A stretch of DNA of 64,000 bases from an uncultured Pseudomonadota bacterium (GTDB lineage: Bacteria > Pseudomonadota > Gammaproteobacteria > Ga0077536): positions 1 through 64,000 of the forward strand of contig CAIKBL010000069.1 in NCBI GenBank assembly GCA_903825645.1, given 5' to 3'. The notes under the pieces are model-generated. The model did not search any database, had not been told where the DNA came from, and saw nothing but the letters and a program-made list of their open reading frames with translations. Both the position numbers and the translations under genes were made by a program. Each line of letters opens with the position of its first letter. Position 1 is the first letter of the stretch. Below are positions 45,090 to 54,693 of the stretch, in pieces.

Positions 45090-47107
45090 GCGCGATTAAG
45101 GCGAGGGGGTACGCGCCGCGGTCGGAAACGCTTAACGGCACTTTCCAAGAGATCGGCTGCAATGCGGGTATTGCCATAGCGGAGTGTGGCGTAGAGTCGG
45201 GTAATATAGTTCACGGGGTCCATCAGATCCGGGCGGATGGCGATAATTCTTTGCGCGTAGGCAAGCGCGCCTTCCTGAGGTGCCCGAGGTAAGCCGATTC
45301 GTGCGAGCTTACGGCAAAACAACGCGTAGTGGCGAACGAGCGGATCTGTGGGGGCTCGGCTCCGTAGTGTGGCGATACCCATCAGCCCCACGATTCCGCA
45401 AACGCTTAACAGCAGCGATAGCGCCAGCACCTGCAAATTTGCCGTTTGAAAGCCTAAGTGTTGAATCAGCGCCAACTGACGTTGGCCGGAATACCCCAGC
45501 ACCCAGCGTGACCACTGATAATTGACCGCGTCCCAGAGGTCTGTCGCCTCACGCCACGCGCGTAGTGCGTCGGCATTGTGTTCGATCATCGGTAAAGCGG
45601 TTCGGGGATCGGCAATCGCATTAATGCCAAGGGAAAGCCGTCCCGGCGCAACGACCGAGGTAGGGTCCACTCGGGTCCAGCCTTGTCGTGGCAAATATAC
45701 TTCTGCCCATGCGTGAGCGTCACGCTGACGGATGACGAAGTGTCCGCTTATTTCATTGAAATCGCCGCCCTGATAGCCCGTGACCACCCGGGCCGGGACG
45801 CCCGCCGATCGCATCAGCACGACAAAGCTCGCGGCGAAATGTTCGCAGAAACCGGCGCGTGACCGAAATAGAAAATCGTCAATCGGATCGCCGATGGGGG
45901 CCGGTGGTAACAAGGTGTATACAAACCCGTTATCACGCAGAAAATCGAGTGCGCCTGTGACGCTTGCGGCGGGATCTCCCCCCGACCTTTGCCAACTTTC
46001 GGCCAACGCGCGTGTTTTCGGATGGGCGTGCGGAGGCAGCGCAAGCGCGGCCGCATATTCCGCGTCACTCAGTTCGTTGAGGGCAACCGCGAGGGTTGAT
46101 CCGAGCGCGTAGCGTATCTGTTTTTTAACGGGCTGCGGCGCCCACAACGTCTGGTCCGGACCGAGATGACCGTTGTCGCCGACGTCGGTGACAGTGTCGA
46201 GGCCGAGGAGCCAGCGTTCGTTGGTCGGTTCGAGCAGCAACGCGTACCGATAGGTTACGCCAAGCCTGCGGACCGGGTGATTTGGCACACGCGACCCAAA
46301 ATCGTGGGTATGCCAAGAGCGTCCGTCGGTATCCCAGAGCACCGGCCCACGCCAGTAGCGATCTGCGGCGCGCGGCGGTGCCCCGTCAAATTCGACCTGG
46401 AAGGCGATCTCATCGGACAAGCCGAGCCGGGTAATCTCGCCGAGGGTCATATGATCACTGAGGCCTGTTGTATGGGTGAACGCATCCTGAGGCAGGCCCC
46501 ATAAAGGGCCCGGAATTCTTGGAAACAGGAGAAACGCAGTCACCATCACCGGCGTTGCTTGCAACATCATGCGCGCAGCAAGCCTGAGGCAGGCGCCAGT
46601 CGTGACCTGATCCCGCGGGGTGTTAAAGCGGATCAGGCCGCCCGTAATGACCGTCACCACGGCCAGTAGATAGAAGGCGCTCGGTACAGATTGCGCATAA
46701 AAAAAGTTGGTTAGAACGAGGAAATAGGCCAGAAAGGTGAGCACGTAAAAATCCCGTGTTCTCTCTAGTTCCAGAAACTTCAATCCCACCAGCGTGCTCA
46801 ATAGCGAGACGCCTGCGTCGCGACCGATCTGCCCGTGATGGGTCAGGTAGATCCCCCCAAAGGTCGCAAGCGCGAGACCCTGTTTCAGCCACCATAAGAG
46901 GCGATGCGTGCGGATCGGTAACGGTAAAACACCGTAAGCACCGAGCATTCGCCAAAGCGCGAGCGCGATAAAACAAATCCACATGGGTGGCGCAAAACGC
47001 ATGGCGTGTGGCGCCAGCGCGCTGCCGAGACCTGCGAGGCACCACCAACCGTGCTCTGGCGTGATGGGGGTCTTGCCTATGGTTATCGGATCAGACGAGA
47101 CTGTCAT
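45086..47107 (-). CDS. tgpA: TgpA-like membrane transglutaminase (DUF3488/DUF4129)
   Basis: A 673-residue inner-membrane protein with six or seven N-terminal TM helices, a periplasmic transglutaminase-like domain (Cys in SRAGFCEHFAASF, His in RDAHAWAEVYL, Asp in WTRVDPTS) and a C-terminal TM helix plus cytoplasmic DUF4129-like tail. This layout and the MoxR-DUF58-TgpA gene order match Pseudomonas TgpA, essential there for growth. It overlaps the DUF58 gene by 17 bp and ends 4 bp inside the convergent glycosyltransferase gene. Confidence 0.92.
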   Translation of the reverse strand: MTVSSDPITIGKTPITPEHGWWCLAGLGSALAPHAMRFAPPMWICFIALALWRMLGAYGVLPLPIRTHRLLWWLKQGLALATFGGIYLTHHGQIGRDAGVSLLSTLVGLKFLELERTRDFYVLTFLAYFLVLTNFFYAQSVPSAFYLLAVVTVITGGLIRFNTPRDQVTTGACLRLAARMMLQATPVMVTAFLLFPRIPGPLWGLPQDAFTHTTGLSDHMTLGEITRLGLSDEIAFQVEFDGAPPRAADRYWRGPVLWDTDGRSWHTHDFGSRVPNHPVRRLGVTYRYALLLEPTNERWLLGLDTVTDVGDNGHLGPDQTLWAPQPVKKQIRYALGSTLAVALNELSDAEYAAALALPPHAHPKTRALAESWQRSGGDPAASVTGALDFLRDNGFVYTLLPPAPIGDPIDDFLFRSRAGFCEHFAASFVVLMRSAGVPARVVTGYQGGDFNEISGHFVIRQRDAHAWAEVYLPRQGWTRVDPTSVVAPGRLSLGINAIADPRTALPMIEHNADALRAWREATDLWDAVNYQWSRWVLGYSGQRQLALIQHLGFQTANLQVLALSLLLSVCGIVGLMGIATLRSRAPTDPLVRHYALFCRKLARIGLPRAPQEGALAYAQRIIAIRPDLMDPVNYITRLYATLRYGNTRIAADLLESAVKRFRPRRVPPRLNRA

Positions 47108-48041
47108 AATAGGCCAGTAGCGTTAGGACTTTTTCACAATGCGTCCGACCCTGCCCGGTAGGCAGCGATTGGGTCGGCAGTTCAAGGGAATAGCACAGCC
47201 CCAACCGTTCTGCGCTAAGTGCCCATTGGGTGAGTTGGGATATTCGCGCTTCGCTATCGGATAGGGCGTGTGTCGCTGACCAGCGTAGCTGAATTTCGAC
47301 ACTTCCACTGTGGAATTTTTTGACTACAAGCGCGTCTTGCCGGGCCGTCGCCGGCCAGTGGATAGCCCGCAGGGGATCGCCGGGTCGATAGGGATCGAGA
47401 TTAACGAAATCATCTTGACCCGGGGTTTGACCAAGCCCTTTTTCCTCACCTTCGGCGAGGTGATGTGGTAGCGGCAGGGTCCCGGCCGGCCGAGGATAGA
47501 CGATGGTATGTGCGCTGGAATCGAAATACGCCCACGCGCGCACCAACCCGAGCGGGAAGCAGCTTTCGATGTGCAAGCGACCGAGGGTCAACGGGCCCCT
47601 GCGAGTCGTAGGCACCCGGAGTGCCACCGCCGACAGTGGTTTGAGTATCGGGACTTCAATCACGGCATCGAGGTGATTTCTCCGCCACCAGGCCCGGCGT
47701 GCGGGTGATAATCGGGCGAGTGTCACGCTATAGCGCGGACGCAACGCGTCACTCGAGACATGCACGACGAAGTTGGCGGGTGTTCCGGCGAAGGCGGGTT
47801 TATCGGTCACCCCGGAAAGGGCGAGTCCCTGTAGGTTGTGGCAGGTATGAATCAGGGTGACGAGGAGCAGCCCGCCCAGAAGGAAACATAAGAGGTAGGC
47901 GAGCGCATTATCATAATTGATCGCGCCAAGGAGGATCGCCGCGAGGAGGAGACAAAGCCCGCCGCCATAGCGCGTCGGCAGGATGTAAACCTGCCGCCAG
48001 GTCAGTGGTGCGGCGTCTTGGCTGTGCGCGGAAGAGGCCAT
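47091..48041 (-). CDS. DUF58 (von Willebrand-like) protein
   Basis: A 316-residue protein with two N-terminal TM helices (GGGLCLLLAAILLGAI, LLCFLLGGLLLVTLIH) and the conserved DUF58 motif YRPGDPLRAIHWPATARQDALVVKKF. DUF58 proteins accompany MoxR ATPases and are thought to present substrates to them, possibly in membrane-protein or cell-envelope assembly. It starts 24 bp after the MoxR gene. Confidence 0.9.
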   Translation of the reverse strand: MASSAHSQDAAPLTWRQVYILPTRYGGGLCLLLAAILLGAINYDNALAYLLCFLLGGLLLVTLIHTCHNLQGLALSGVTDKPAFAGTPANFVVHVSSDALRPRYSVTLARLSPARRAWWRRNHLDAVIEVPILKPLSAVALRVPTTRRGPLTLGRLHIESCFPLGLVRAWAYFDSSAHTIVYPRPAGTLPLPHHLAEGEEKGLGQTPGQDDFVNLDPYRPGDPLRAIHWPATARQDALVVKKFHSGSVEIQLRWSATHALSDSEARISQLTQWALSAERLGLCYSLELPTQSLPTGQGRTHCEKVLTLLAYYDSLV

Positions 48042-48065
48042 ACGTCAGTGCCGCCGCGTGGGGAC

Positions 48066-49022
48066 TCAGGGGATGGGCACAGAGGCAATCAGTCGGGCTA
48101 CCAGTTCGGTCGATGACAGGGCGGTGTCTCGCGGCGTTAGCCGATGACCGATGACGCTGGGTAGGACTGCCTGCAGATCTTCCGGTAGGCAATGACCGCG
48201 CCCGGCCAGGAGCGACCAAGTGCGCGCGGCTCGCAGCAAGGCGATCCCGGCTCGCGGGGATAGGCCATGGCGGATATCGGATGAGATCCGAGAGCGCGCC
48301 AGCAGGGCTTGGAGGTAATCAATCAGCGGATCGGCAACGTGCACCCGATCGACCGTCGCCTGCAATTGCCCGAAGGCCACGGCATCGAGGATCGGATTCA
48401 TGCTGACCAACATTTCTCGTCGTGCCCGGCCCTGCAGTAACTCACGCTCGGCCTGTGGTCCCGGATAATCGAGCGAAAGACGCATCAGAAAGCGGTCGAG
48501 CTGCGATTCCGGCAGCGGATAAGTGCCAATTTGTTCGAGCGGATTCTGGGTCGCGATTACAAAAAAAGGTTGGGGTAGCGGGTGGGTCGCGCCGTCCAAA
48601 GTGACTTGCCGCTCTTCCATCGCCTCCAGCAGGGCACTCTGTGCCCGCGGGGTGGCGCGATTGATTTCATCCGCGAGTAGGACCTGAGTGAAGATGGGGC
48701 CGCGATGAAGGGCGAATGCTTGAGTGTCTCGGTGATAAATAGACGCGCCGAGAATATCGGCAGGCAACATGTCGCTTGTGAATTGGAGGCGCTGAAAGTC
48801 GAGGCCCGAGAGACGGGCGAGCGTCTGTGCCAGTGTGGTCTTGCCGACGCCGGGTACATCTTCGAGTAGCAGATGGCCACCGGCGATAAGGCACGTGACG
48901 GCGAGTTTGATCACCTCGTGTTTGTCCAGTATCACCTGGCCGGCTGCCTCGAGCAGTCGGCTCAGGACAGTCTGTGCAGCGCCGCTTGAAATCGGTTCCA
49001 TCCCCATGCGTGTTTCCATCAC
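48066..49022 (-). CDS. MoxR-family AAA+ ATPase
   Basis: A 318-residue ATPase with Walker A EDVPGVGKTTLAQ, Walker B in LADEINRATPRAQSALLEAMEERQV, sensor 1 in FVIATQNP and arginine finger region QLDRFLMRLSLDYP. It is the first gene of the MoxR-DUF58-TgpA operon and probably acts as a chaperone or remodelling motor for it. Several ATGs occur at the N-terminus; the precise start is uncertain by a few residues. Confidence 0.93.
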   Translation of the reverse strand: MMETRMGMEPISSGAAQTVLSRLLEAAGQVILDKHEVIKLAVTCLIAGGHLLLEDVPGVGKTTLAQTLARLSGLDFQRLQFTSDMLPADILGASIYHRDTQAFALHRGPIFTQVLLADEINRATPRAQSALLEAMEERQVTLDGATHPLPQPFFVIATQNPLEQIGTYPLPESQLDRFLMRLSLDYPGPQAERELLQGRARREMLVSMNPILDAVAFGQLQATVDRVHVADPLIDYLQALLARSRISSDIRHGLSPRAGIALLRAARTWSLLAGRGHCLPEDLQAVLPSVIGHRLTPRDTALSSTELVARLIASVPIP

Positions 49023-49100
49023 TGCTGGTGTCGTCAGCTCGCGTAGGGTATCGGCATTAGGTGCTTAACCTGTTGACGAGTAGGTCGCCTGTGGCGTGCC

Positions 49101-50468
49101 TCAATCGCCCGCGATCGTCATTTCCGCCAGAAGGATGGAGCCGGTGCGAATCGTGCTGCGTAAGTCAAAATCACAGCCCGTTGCGACAATCTCGCGCAAC
49201 ATGTCGCGTAAATTGCCGGCGATCGTGATTTCCTCGACGGGAAAGGCCGGGAGGCCGTTTTCGACCCAGAACCCACTCGCGCCGCGCGAATAGTCGCCTG
49301 TCAGCAGGTTGGTTCCGTGACCCATCAAATCGGTGACGAGGAGTCCGGTGCCCATTTTGTGCAGCAGCGCGGCGAAATCTGCGCCCTGCTCGCTGACGAT
49401 CAAATTGTGCGCCCCGCCGGCGTTACCCGTTGGGACAAGGGCCAGCCGTCGAGCGCTGTAACTGTCGAGCAAATAACCGGTCAGAACGCCGTTGTCAACC
49501 AATCTTCTGTCGCGGGTCTGGGCGCCTTCCGCATCAAAGGGTGCGCTTCCCAAACCACGTGGAATGCGTGGCGCTTCGTCGATGGAGACAAATGACGGCA
49601 AGATCTGCGTGCCGGCGGCCCGCCGCAGGAAAGAGGTTTCGCGGTACAGGTTTCCCCCGGAAACCGCGGCGAGTAGATGTCCGATTAGCCCGATGGCCAA
49701 CCGAGCCTCAAATAACACGGGCGCCTTGCGTGTGGTGAGTTTGCGGGCACCCAGTCGCGCGACGGCCCGCGCGGCGGCTTGTCGACCGATCGTTTCTGGA
49801 TCGGTAAGCGTCGTCGGATCCCGCGCCGTGCTGTACCAGTACCCCCGCTGCATTGCGCCCGCGCGCGCGCCAACCGCGACGCAGTTAATGCTGTGACGGC
49901 TCGCCATGTAACCTGCCGCGAAACCTTCGCTGTTGGCGTAGGCTCGAACGCCTCGGTAGTGGCTCACGCCCGCCTCATCGATTTGTGTGATCTCAGTGTC
50001 TGCGGCCTGTGCCGCGTCAGCGCACCGCAAGGCGAGCGCAATGGCTTCCTCTGCGCGGATAGGCCAGGGATGATCCAGATCCAGATCCGGAATGTCTTTG
50101 GCCAGATATTGCGGATCGATCAATCCGGCGAACGGATCCGCCTCCGTAAACCGCGCGATCCGCGCTGCGGCTTTCACGGTCTCACTCAGGGATTCTGCAC
50201 TGAAATCGGTGGTGGAGGCATTTCCCTTACGCTGCCCATCGTAGACCGTAATGCCGAGTACCTTATCCCGGTGATGTTCAAGGGTTTCGACTTCCCGGTC
50301 TCGCACGCCGACCGAGAGGCCTTCTCCCGCACTCACGGCAGCGGCACTGGAAAGGCCCATGCGCTTGGCGATCGCGACCGCAGCGCTGGCAATATCGGCG
50401 GCATAGCCCGCCGCAAACAGAGGGTTGCTCACGCGCTTTATAGTCTCGCAGGGTATTTTCAGCCTCAT
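49101..50468 (-). CDS. pmbA: PmbA/TldE metalloprotease subunit
   Basis: A 455-residue member of the PmbA (TldE) family, which lacks the HExxH of its partner TldD and completes the TldD/TldE heterodimer that degrades small unfolded peptides (microcin maturation, CcdA turnover). Diagnostic segments are SAGEGLSVGVRDREVETLEHHRDK and a C-terminal LLVTDLMGHGTNLLTGDYSRGASGFWVENG. ATG 50468 is preferred to the frame start at 50522. tldD is not in the window. Confidence 0.93.
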   Translation of the reverse strand: MRLKIPCETIKRVSNPLFAAGYAADIASAAVAIAKRMGLSSAAAVSAGEGLSVGVRDREVETLEHHRDKVLGITVYDGQRKGNASTTDFSAESLSETVKAAARIARFTEADPFAGLIDPQYLAKDIPDLDLDHPWPIRAEEAIALALRCADAAQAADTEITQIDEAGVSHYRGVRAYANSEGFAAGYMASRHSINCVAVGARAGAMQRGYWYSTARDPTTLTDPETIGRQAAARAVARLGARKLTTRKAPVLFEARLAIGLIGHLLAAVSGGNLYRETSFLRRAAGTQILPSFVSIDEAPRIPRGLGSAPFDAEGAQTRDRRLVDNGVLTGYLLDSYSARRLALVPTGNAGGAHNLIVSEQGADFAALLHKMGTGLLVTDLMGHGTNLLTGDYSRGASGFWVENGLPAFPVEEITIAGNLRDMLREIVATGCDFDLRSTIRTGSILLAEMTIAGD

Positions 50469-50539
50469 TGTAACGGATCCCGGATACCGGACCAGCGAGA
50501 GAGCGGTGGACAGCGATCGCAACCTGTTAGAATTGTCCC

Positions 50540-52687
50540 ATGTCGATCGAAGTCGCTCTCGCTCGCCTCAATGAGGCGCAACAACAAGCCGTGACCACGG
50601 CTGCTAAACAGACGTTGGTGCTGGCGGGTGCGGGGAGTGGCAAGACCCGCGTGCTGGTGCACCGCATTGCTTGGTGCCTGTCCGAAGGACTCGCCTCCCC
50701 CACCGGGGTTCTCGGGGTCACTTTTACCAACAAGGCCGCGGCCGAGATGCGCGGACGTATCGAGGTTTTATTGGGGCGTCCCCTCGGCGGCATGTGGGTA
50801 GGTACTTTCCATGGCATCGCACATCGATTGCTGCGGACCCACTGGCGCGAGGCCCATCTCCCCGAGCAGTTCCAAATCATGGACGCCGAAGACCAACAGA
50901 AGGTCCTGAAACGCGTGATTCGTGGGCTTAACCTAGACAACGAACAATGGCCGGCGAAAGAAGCGCAATGGTTCATCAATGCGCGAAAGGATGAGGGCCA
51001 ACGACCGGATCAGGTAGACGATGGCGCCGATCCCGCCATCCGGACCATGATAGATATCTATCGCGCGTACGAAGAGGCGTGTGCGCGCGCAGGACTGGTG
51101 GATTTTGGCGAGTTGCTGCTACGTGGCTACGAGCTGTGGCGCGATAACGACGACCTATTGCGTCGCTATCGTGAGCGCTTTTTCCACGTCTTGGTGGACG
51201 AGTTTCAGGATACCAATGCCTTGCAGTACAAGTGGCTCAAGCTATTGGTCGCCGATCAGGCCAATTTTTTTGTGGTAGGTGACGACGACCAGTCGATCTA
51301 CAGCTGGCGCGGCGCACAGGTCGAGAATATGCAACGCTTTCGGCGCGATTATCCCCAGCACGAATTGATCAAGCTTGAGCAGAATTACCGCTCCACGGCG
51401 ACCATTCTCGACGCAGCCAACGCGCTGATCGCCAATAATACCGGCCGTCTCGGAAAAAAACTCTGGACGGATGGTGAGCGCGGCGAAGCTATCCGGCTAT
51501 ATACTGCCTACAACGATGTTGAAGAGGCGCGCTACTGCGTTGATCGCATTCGGCGCTTTCACGCGGAAGGCGATCGCTACGCGGACTCCGCCGTTCTCTA
51601 CCGCACCAGCGCGCAGTCTCGTGTGATGGAAGATGCTTTGCGCCAAGCGGATGTTCCCTATCGCGTCCACGGCGGGTTCAAGTTCTACGAACGCGCGGAA
51701 ATCAAGGATGCACTTGCCTATCTGCGCCTGGCGATGTTTCGCGATGCAGATCCCGCTTTTGAACGGGTCATTAACTTGCCCGTGCGCGGTATCGGAAATC
51801 GAACGGTCGACGAGATTCGGTTGGTTGCGCGACGCGAAAAAATCAGCCTGTGGGCGGCCGCCTATAGGCTGATTGAACACCACGAATTGGCCGCACGTGC
51901 GGCTAATATGGTCTTGGCGTTCTTGCACCTGATAGACACGCTGGCCGCGCGTATCGCCGGATTAGCGCTGGACGGCGTTCTCGAAACGGTTATCGAAACC
52001 AGCGATCTCGTCGCACATTACCGCAAGGAAAAAGGGGATCGGGGACTCGACCGCATCGACAACCTCAATGAGCTCGTGGCGGCGGCGCGCGATTTCGAGC
52101 CTGACGAAAATGAGACAGAGCTTCCCCTCGTTGCGGCGTTTCTCAGCCATGCGGCGCTGGAGGCCGGTGAAGGTCAGGCGGGTGAGTTCGAGGATTGCGT
52201 GCCGTTGATGACGCTACATGCGGCGAAAGGGCTCGAGTTTACGAACGTCTTTATGGTCGGACTTGAAGAGGGTCTGTTTCCGCATCAGCGTTCCAGTACC
52301 GATCCCGGCCAACTCGAAGAGGAGCGGCGCTTGTGCTATGTCGGTCTCACGCGCGCGCGCCGCCGACTGACGCTCTCTCATGCAGAATCTCGACGCCTAC
52401 ACGGCGCCGACTTTTACCCGCAAGCCTCGCGCTTCTTGCGCGAAGTGCCTCGCCAATTGTTGGAGGAAGTGCGGGTGGGCGGGGCGGCTTTGAGTGGCGG
52501 TGCACGCCTGATCGAAGAAACGAGCGGCTCAGGTCTGTTTTTGGGTCAGCGGGTCATGCATCGGACTTTCGGCGAAGGTATTGTGCTTCATCTGGAGGGG
52601 CGTGGCGCACACACTCGCGTACAGGTCAACTTTGAGGGCGGCGTGAAATGGCTGGTCGTCGCTTACGCGGGCTTGGCCGCACTCTGA
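50540..52687 (+). CDS. uvrD: DNA helicase II UvrD
   Basis: A 715-residue superfamily 1A 3'-5' helicase of mismatch and nucleotide-excision repair. Walker A is AGAGSGKTRVLVHR, motif Ia FTNKAAAEMRGRI, motif II VDEFQDTN, motif III VVGDDDQSIYSWRGA, and motif V/VI LMTLHAAKGLEF, CYVGLTRAR. The C-terminus GQRVMHRTFGEG...VKWL is the Tudor-like domain of UvrD rather than Rep. It is divergent from pmbA with 71 bp between starts. Confidence 0.95.
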   Translation: MSIEVALARLNEAQQQAVTTAAKQTLVLAGAGSGKTRVLVHRIAWCLSEGLASPTGVLGVTFTNKAAAEMRGRIEVLLGRPLGGMWVGTFHGIAHRLLRTHWREAHLPEQFQIMDAEDQQKVLKRVIRGLNLDNEQWPAKEAQWFINARKDEGQRPDQVDDGADPAIRTMIDIYRAYEEACARAGLVDFGELLLRGYELWRDNDDLLRRYRERFFHVLVDEFQDTNALQYKWLKLLVADQANFFVVGDDDQSIYSWRGAQVENMQRFRRDYPQHELIKLEQNYRSTATILDAANALIANNTGRLGKKLWTDGERGEAIRLYTAYNDVEEARYCVDRIRRFHAEGDRYADSAVLYRTSAQSRVMEDALRQADVPYRVHGGFKFYERAEIKDALAYLRLAMFRDADPAFERVINLPVRGIGNRTVDEIRLVARREKISLWAAAYRLIEHHELAARAANMVLAFLHLIDTLAARIAGLALDGVLETVIETSDLVAHYRKEKGDRGLDRIDNLNELVAAARDFEPDENETELPLVAAFLSHAALEAGEGQAGEFEDCVPLMTLHAAKGLEFTNVFMVGLEEGLFPHQRSSTDPGQLEEERRLCYVGLTRARRRLTLSHAESRRLHGADFYPQASRFLREVPRQLLEEVRVGGAALSGGARLIEETSGSGLFLGQRVMHRTFGEGIVLHLEGRGAHTRVQVNFEGGVKWLVVAYAGLAAL

Positions 52688-52708
52688 GACAACGGACTGA
52701 TTGAAACG

Positions 52709-52743
52709 GCCCCGACGTCCCGCGCCAAGGCAGGCGTCGGGGC
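52709..52743. terminator. Hairpin between uvrD and the cytochrome gene
   Basis: GCCCCGACG (52709-52717) pairs with CGTCGGGGC (52735-52743), 17-nt loop, between convergent genes. A T-rich tract follows at a distance on the plus strand. Confidence 0.6.
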
Positions 52744-52763
52744 GTTCCTATCGTTGTGACGTT

Positions 52764-53624
52764 TTATTTACTGTTCGAGGTCATGTAATCCACGGCGGCC
52801 TTGATGTCGGCGTCTGCCATGTCGGGGCGTCCACCTTTGGGCGGCATCAAGCCGACCTGCCCCATGAAGCCATTCAGGGCATGTTCGTGCAGAACATCCA
52901 GTCCTTTTGCGATGCGGGGGGCCCACGCGGCGGCGTCCCCGAACTTCGGCGCTCCGGCGGCGCCCGGGGTGTGACAAACGAAACAAACGGCGTCATAAAC
53001 CGCTTTGCCCTTGCCTGCATCGGCCACGGCGGGCGCCGTCGCAGGAGCCGACGACGATGCGGGGGGAGTAACGGGATCGTTGGCTTCTATAATCTTTTTG
53101 CCCTGAGCTGCCTGAACCATGTAATTGACGCCAGCTTTGATAGCGTCATCCGAAAGCGTCGGTGAGCCACCACGTGCGGGCATCATCCCGGCTTTGCCGT
53201 TGTAACCCTCCAAAGCATGCTTATGGAGGACAGCAATACCTTGCGCGATGCGGGGGGCCCACGCGGCGGCGTCTCCGAACTTCGGCGCGCCTGCGATACC
53301 TTGCGCATGACAGGCGAAACAAACTTGGTTGTAGGTCGCCTCGCCCGGGCTCTTGGCAACGGGTGTGGCGCTGGGCGCGGTGCCCGCACTTGGCGCGCTA
53401 CCGGCGAGGGTGATCGGTTTGCCTGTTGTGTTCAGCTGACCGACCGGCGCGAGTCGCTCGTCCATACTTTCGGCGTAGCTGTCCGGCGCTGGGCCAAAGA
53501 CACCGGTGACCACGCGCGCCAACACAATGATAATGACAAATATCGCGGTCAGGCCGCCCAAGACCAACGCGAAGTTGCGAACAAATACGGCGTCGTGCTG
53601 TGCATTGTCGTGCTCTGAACTCAT
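52764..53624 (-). CDS. Membrane-anchored di-haem cytochrome c5-type protein
   Basis: A 286-residue protein with one N-terminal TM helix (NFALVLGGLTAIFVIIIVLARV), a short linker, and two cytochrome c5-like domains, each with a haem site (CFACH and CFVCH) and the Met ligand in MMPARGG and LMPPKGG. The domains are close duplicates (GAPKFGDAAAWAPRIA is shared). It is likely a periplasmic electron carrier to a terminal oxidase. ATG 53624 is preferred to 53675 because MSSEHDNAQ precedes the TM helix directly. Confidence 0.88.
   Translation of the reverse strand: MSSEHDNAQHDAVFVRNFALVLGGLTAIFVIIIVLARVVTGVFGPAPDSYAESMDERLAPVGQLNTTGKPITLAGSAPSAGTAPSATPVAKSPGEATYNQVCFACHAQGIAGAPKFGDAAAWAPRIAQGIAVLHKHALEGYNGKAGMMPARGGSPTLSDDAIKAGVNYMVQAAQGKKIIEANDPVTPPASSSAPATAPAVADAGKGKAVYDAVCFVCHTPGAAGAPKFGDAAAWAPRIAKGLDVLHEHALNGFMGQVGLMPPKGGRPDMADADIKAAVDYMTSNSK
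52909..53288. repeat. 44-bp direct repeat from cytochrome domain duplication
   Basis: A 44-bp segment (52909-52952) recurs at 53245-53288 with a single mismatch, 336 bp apart, reflecting the duplicated domain in the gene above. The near identity at DNA level shows recent duplication or gene conversion. Confidence 0.85.
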
Positions 53625-53854
53625 CCCAGGAAACCCTCGTGCTGGTCGCCGCTTGGCTGGCGGCGAAAAAATCATTACCTACAGGCCCGTCGCGAAGTTT
53701 TGTGCCGCGATCGGGCCATATTATAGCGAATTTGCCGATCCATCATAGCGAAGACCCAGCACGCGCAATCCCAGATATGTCGCCCGGGCACTTTTGATCG
53801 GATAATGCACCACGTGGACCACTGTCGAATGCCCCGTCTAGAGAGGATCTCCGC

Positions 53855-54664
53855 TTGAATACACCCGGCAACATGCCCGATCGGCTTATCGCAGAAGAAC
53901 CTTACTACGAACCCAGTGGCGCCGAGATCGAGATCTTCGCCGCGGCCTACGGCAATCAACTCCCGATTTTGCTCAAGGGCCCGACAGGGTGCGGCAAGAC
54001 CCGTTTTGTCCACTATATGAGCTGGTATTTGAAACGCCCGCTGGTGACCGTTGCCTGCCACGATGATTTAACCGCCGCTGATCTAATCGGTCGTTATCTT
54101 GTGCGCGGAGGCGAAACTGAGTGGCTTGATGGGCCCCTGACCTATGCGGTTCGGCACGGTGCCATCTGTTATCTGGATGAAATAGTGGAGGCGCGTAAGG
54201 ATACCTCGGTGGTGATCCATCCGCTTTGCGACGATCGCCGGATTCTACCGGTCGACAAGCTTGGAGAATTGCTCCAGGTCCCGAAAGAATTTTCGCTGGT
54301 AGTCTCCTACAACCCAGGTTACCAGAGTGTTCTCAAAGATCTGAAACAAAGTACCCGCCAACGATTTGTGGCGCTAGAATTTGCCTACCCGTCAGCCGAG
54401 ATGGAACAAAAAATCGTTGTAAGCGAGTCTGGCGTGGACGCGGATACCGCACACAAGCTGATAAAATTCGGCGGACATACCCGTAATCTGAAGGGTAGCG
54501 GGCTTGATGAAGGGGCCAGCACACGCCTGCTGGTCAACGCCGCAAAGCTTATCGCTAGCGGTATTGCGCCGACGCTCGCGTGCGACACCGCTGTCGGCCA
54601 CGCCCTGACCGACGATGCAGAGCTACTGCAGGCGGTGCATGAGCTTGCCTCCGCGGTATTTTAG
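53855..54664 (+). CDS. cbbQ: CbbQ/NorQ-type AAA+ ATPase
   Basis: A 269-residue MoxR-class AAA+ protein with Walker A GPTGCGKT (residues 42-49), Walker B AICYLDEI, and [21 protein letters not shown], the hallmark of CbbQ/NirQ/NorQ. It pairs with CbbO downstream to form a Rubisco-activase or NO-reductase-activating complex. The TTG start is preceded by AGAGGATC with good spacing; ATG 53873 is the alternative. No cbbLS, norBC or nirS genes are in view, so the client is uncertain. Confidence 0.9.
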   Translation: MNTPGNMPDRLIAEEPYYEPSGAEIEIFAAAYGNQLPILLKGPTGCGKTRFVHYMSWYLKRPLVTVACHDDLTAADLIGRYLVRGGETEWLDGPLTYAVRHGAICYLDEIVEARKDTSVVIHPLCDDRRILPVDKLGELLQVPKEFSLVVSYNPGYQSVLKDLKQSTRQRFVALEFAYPSAEMEQKIVVSESGVDADTAHKLIKFGGHTRNLKGSGLDEGASTRLLVNAAKLIASGIAPTLACDTAVGHALTDDAELLQAVHELASAVF

Positions 54665-54693
54665 CGTTTCCCGCGGCGCTCCCGTACAAACCC

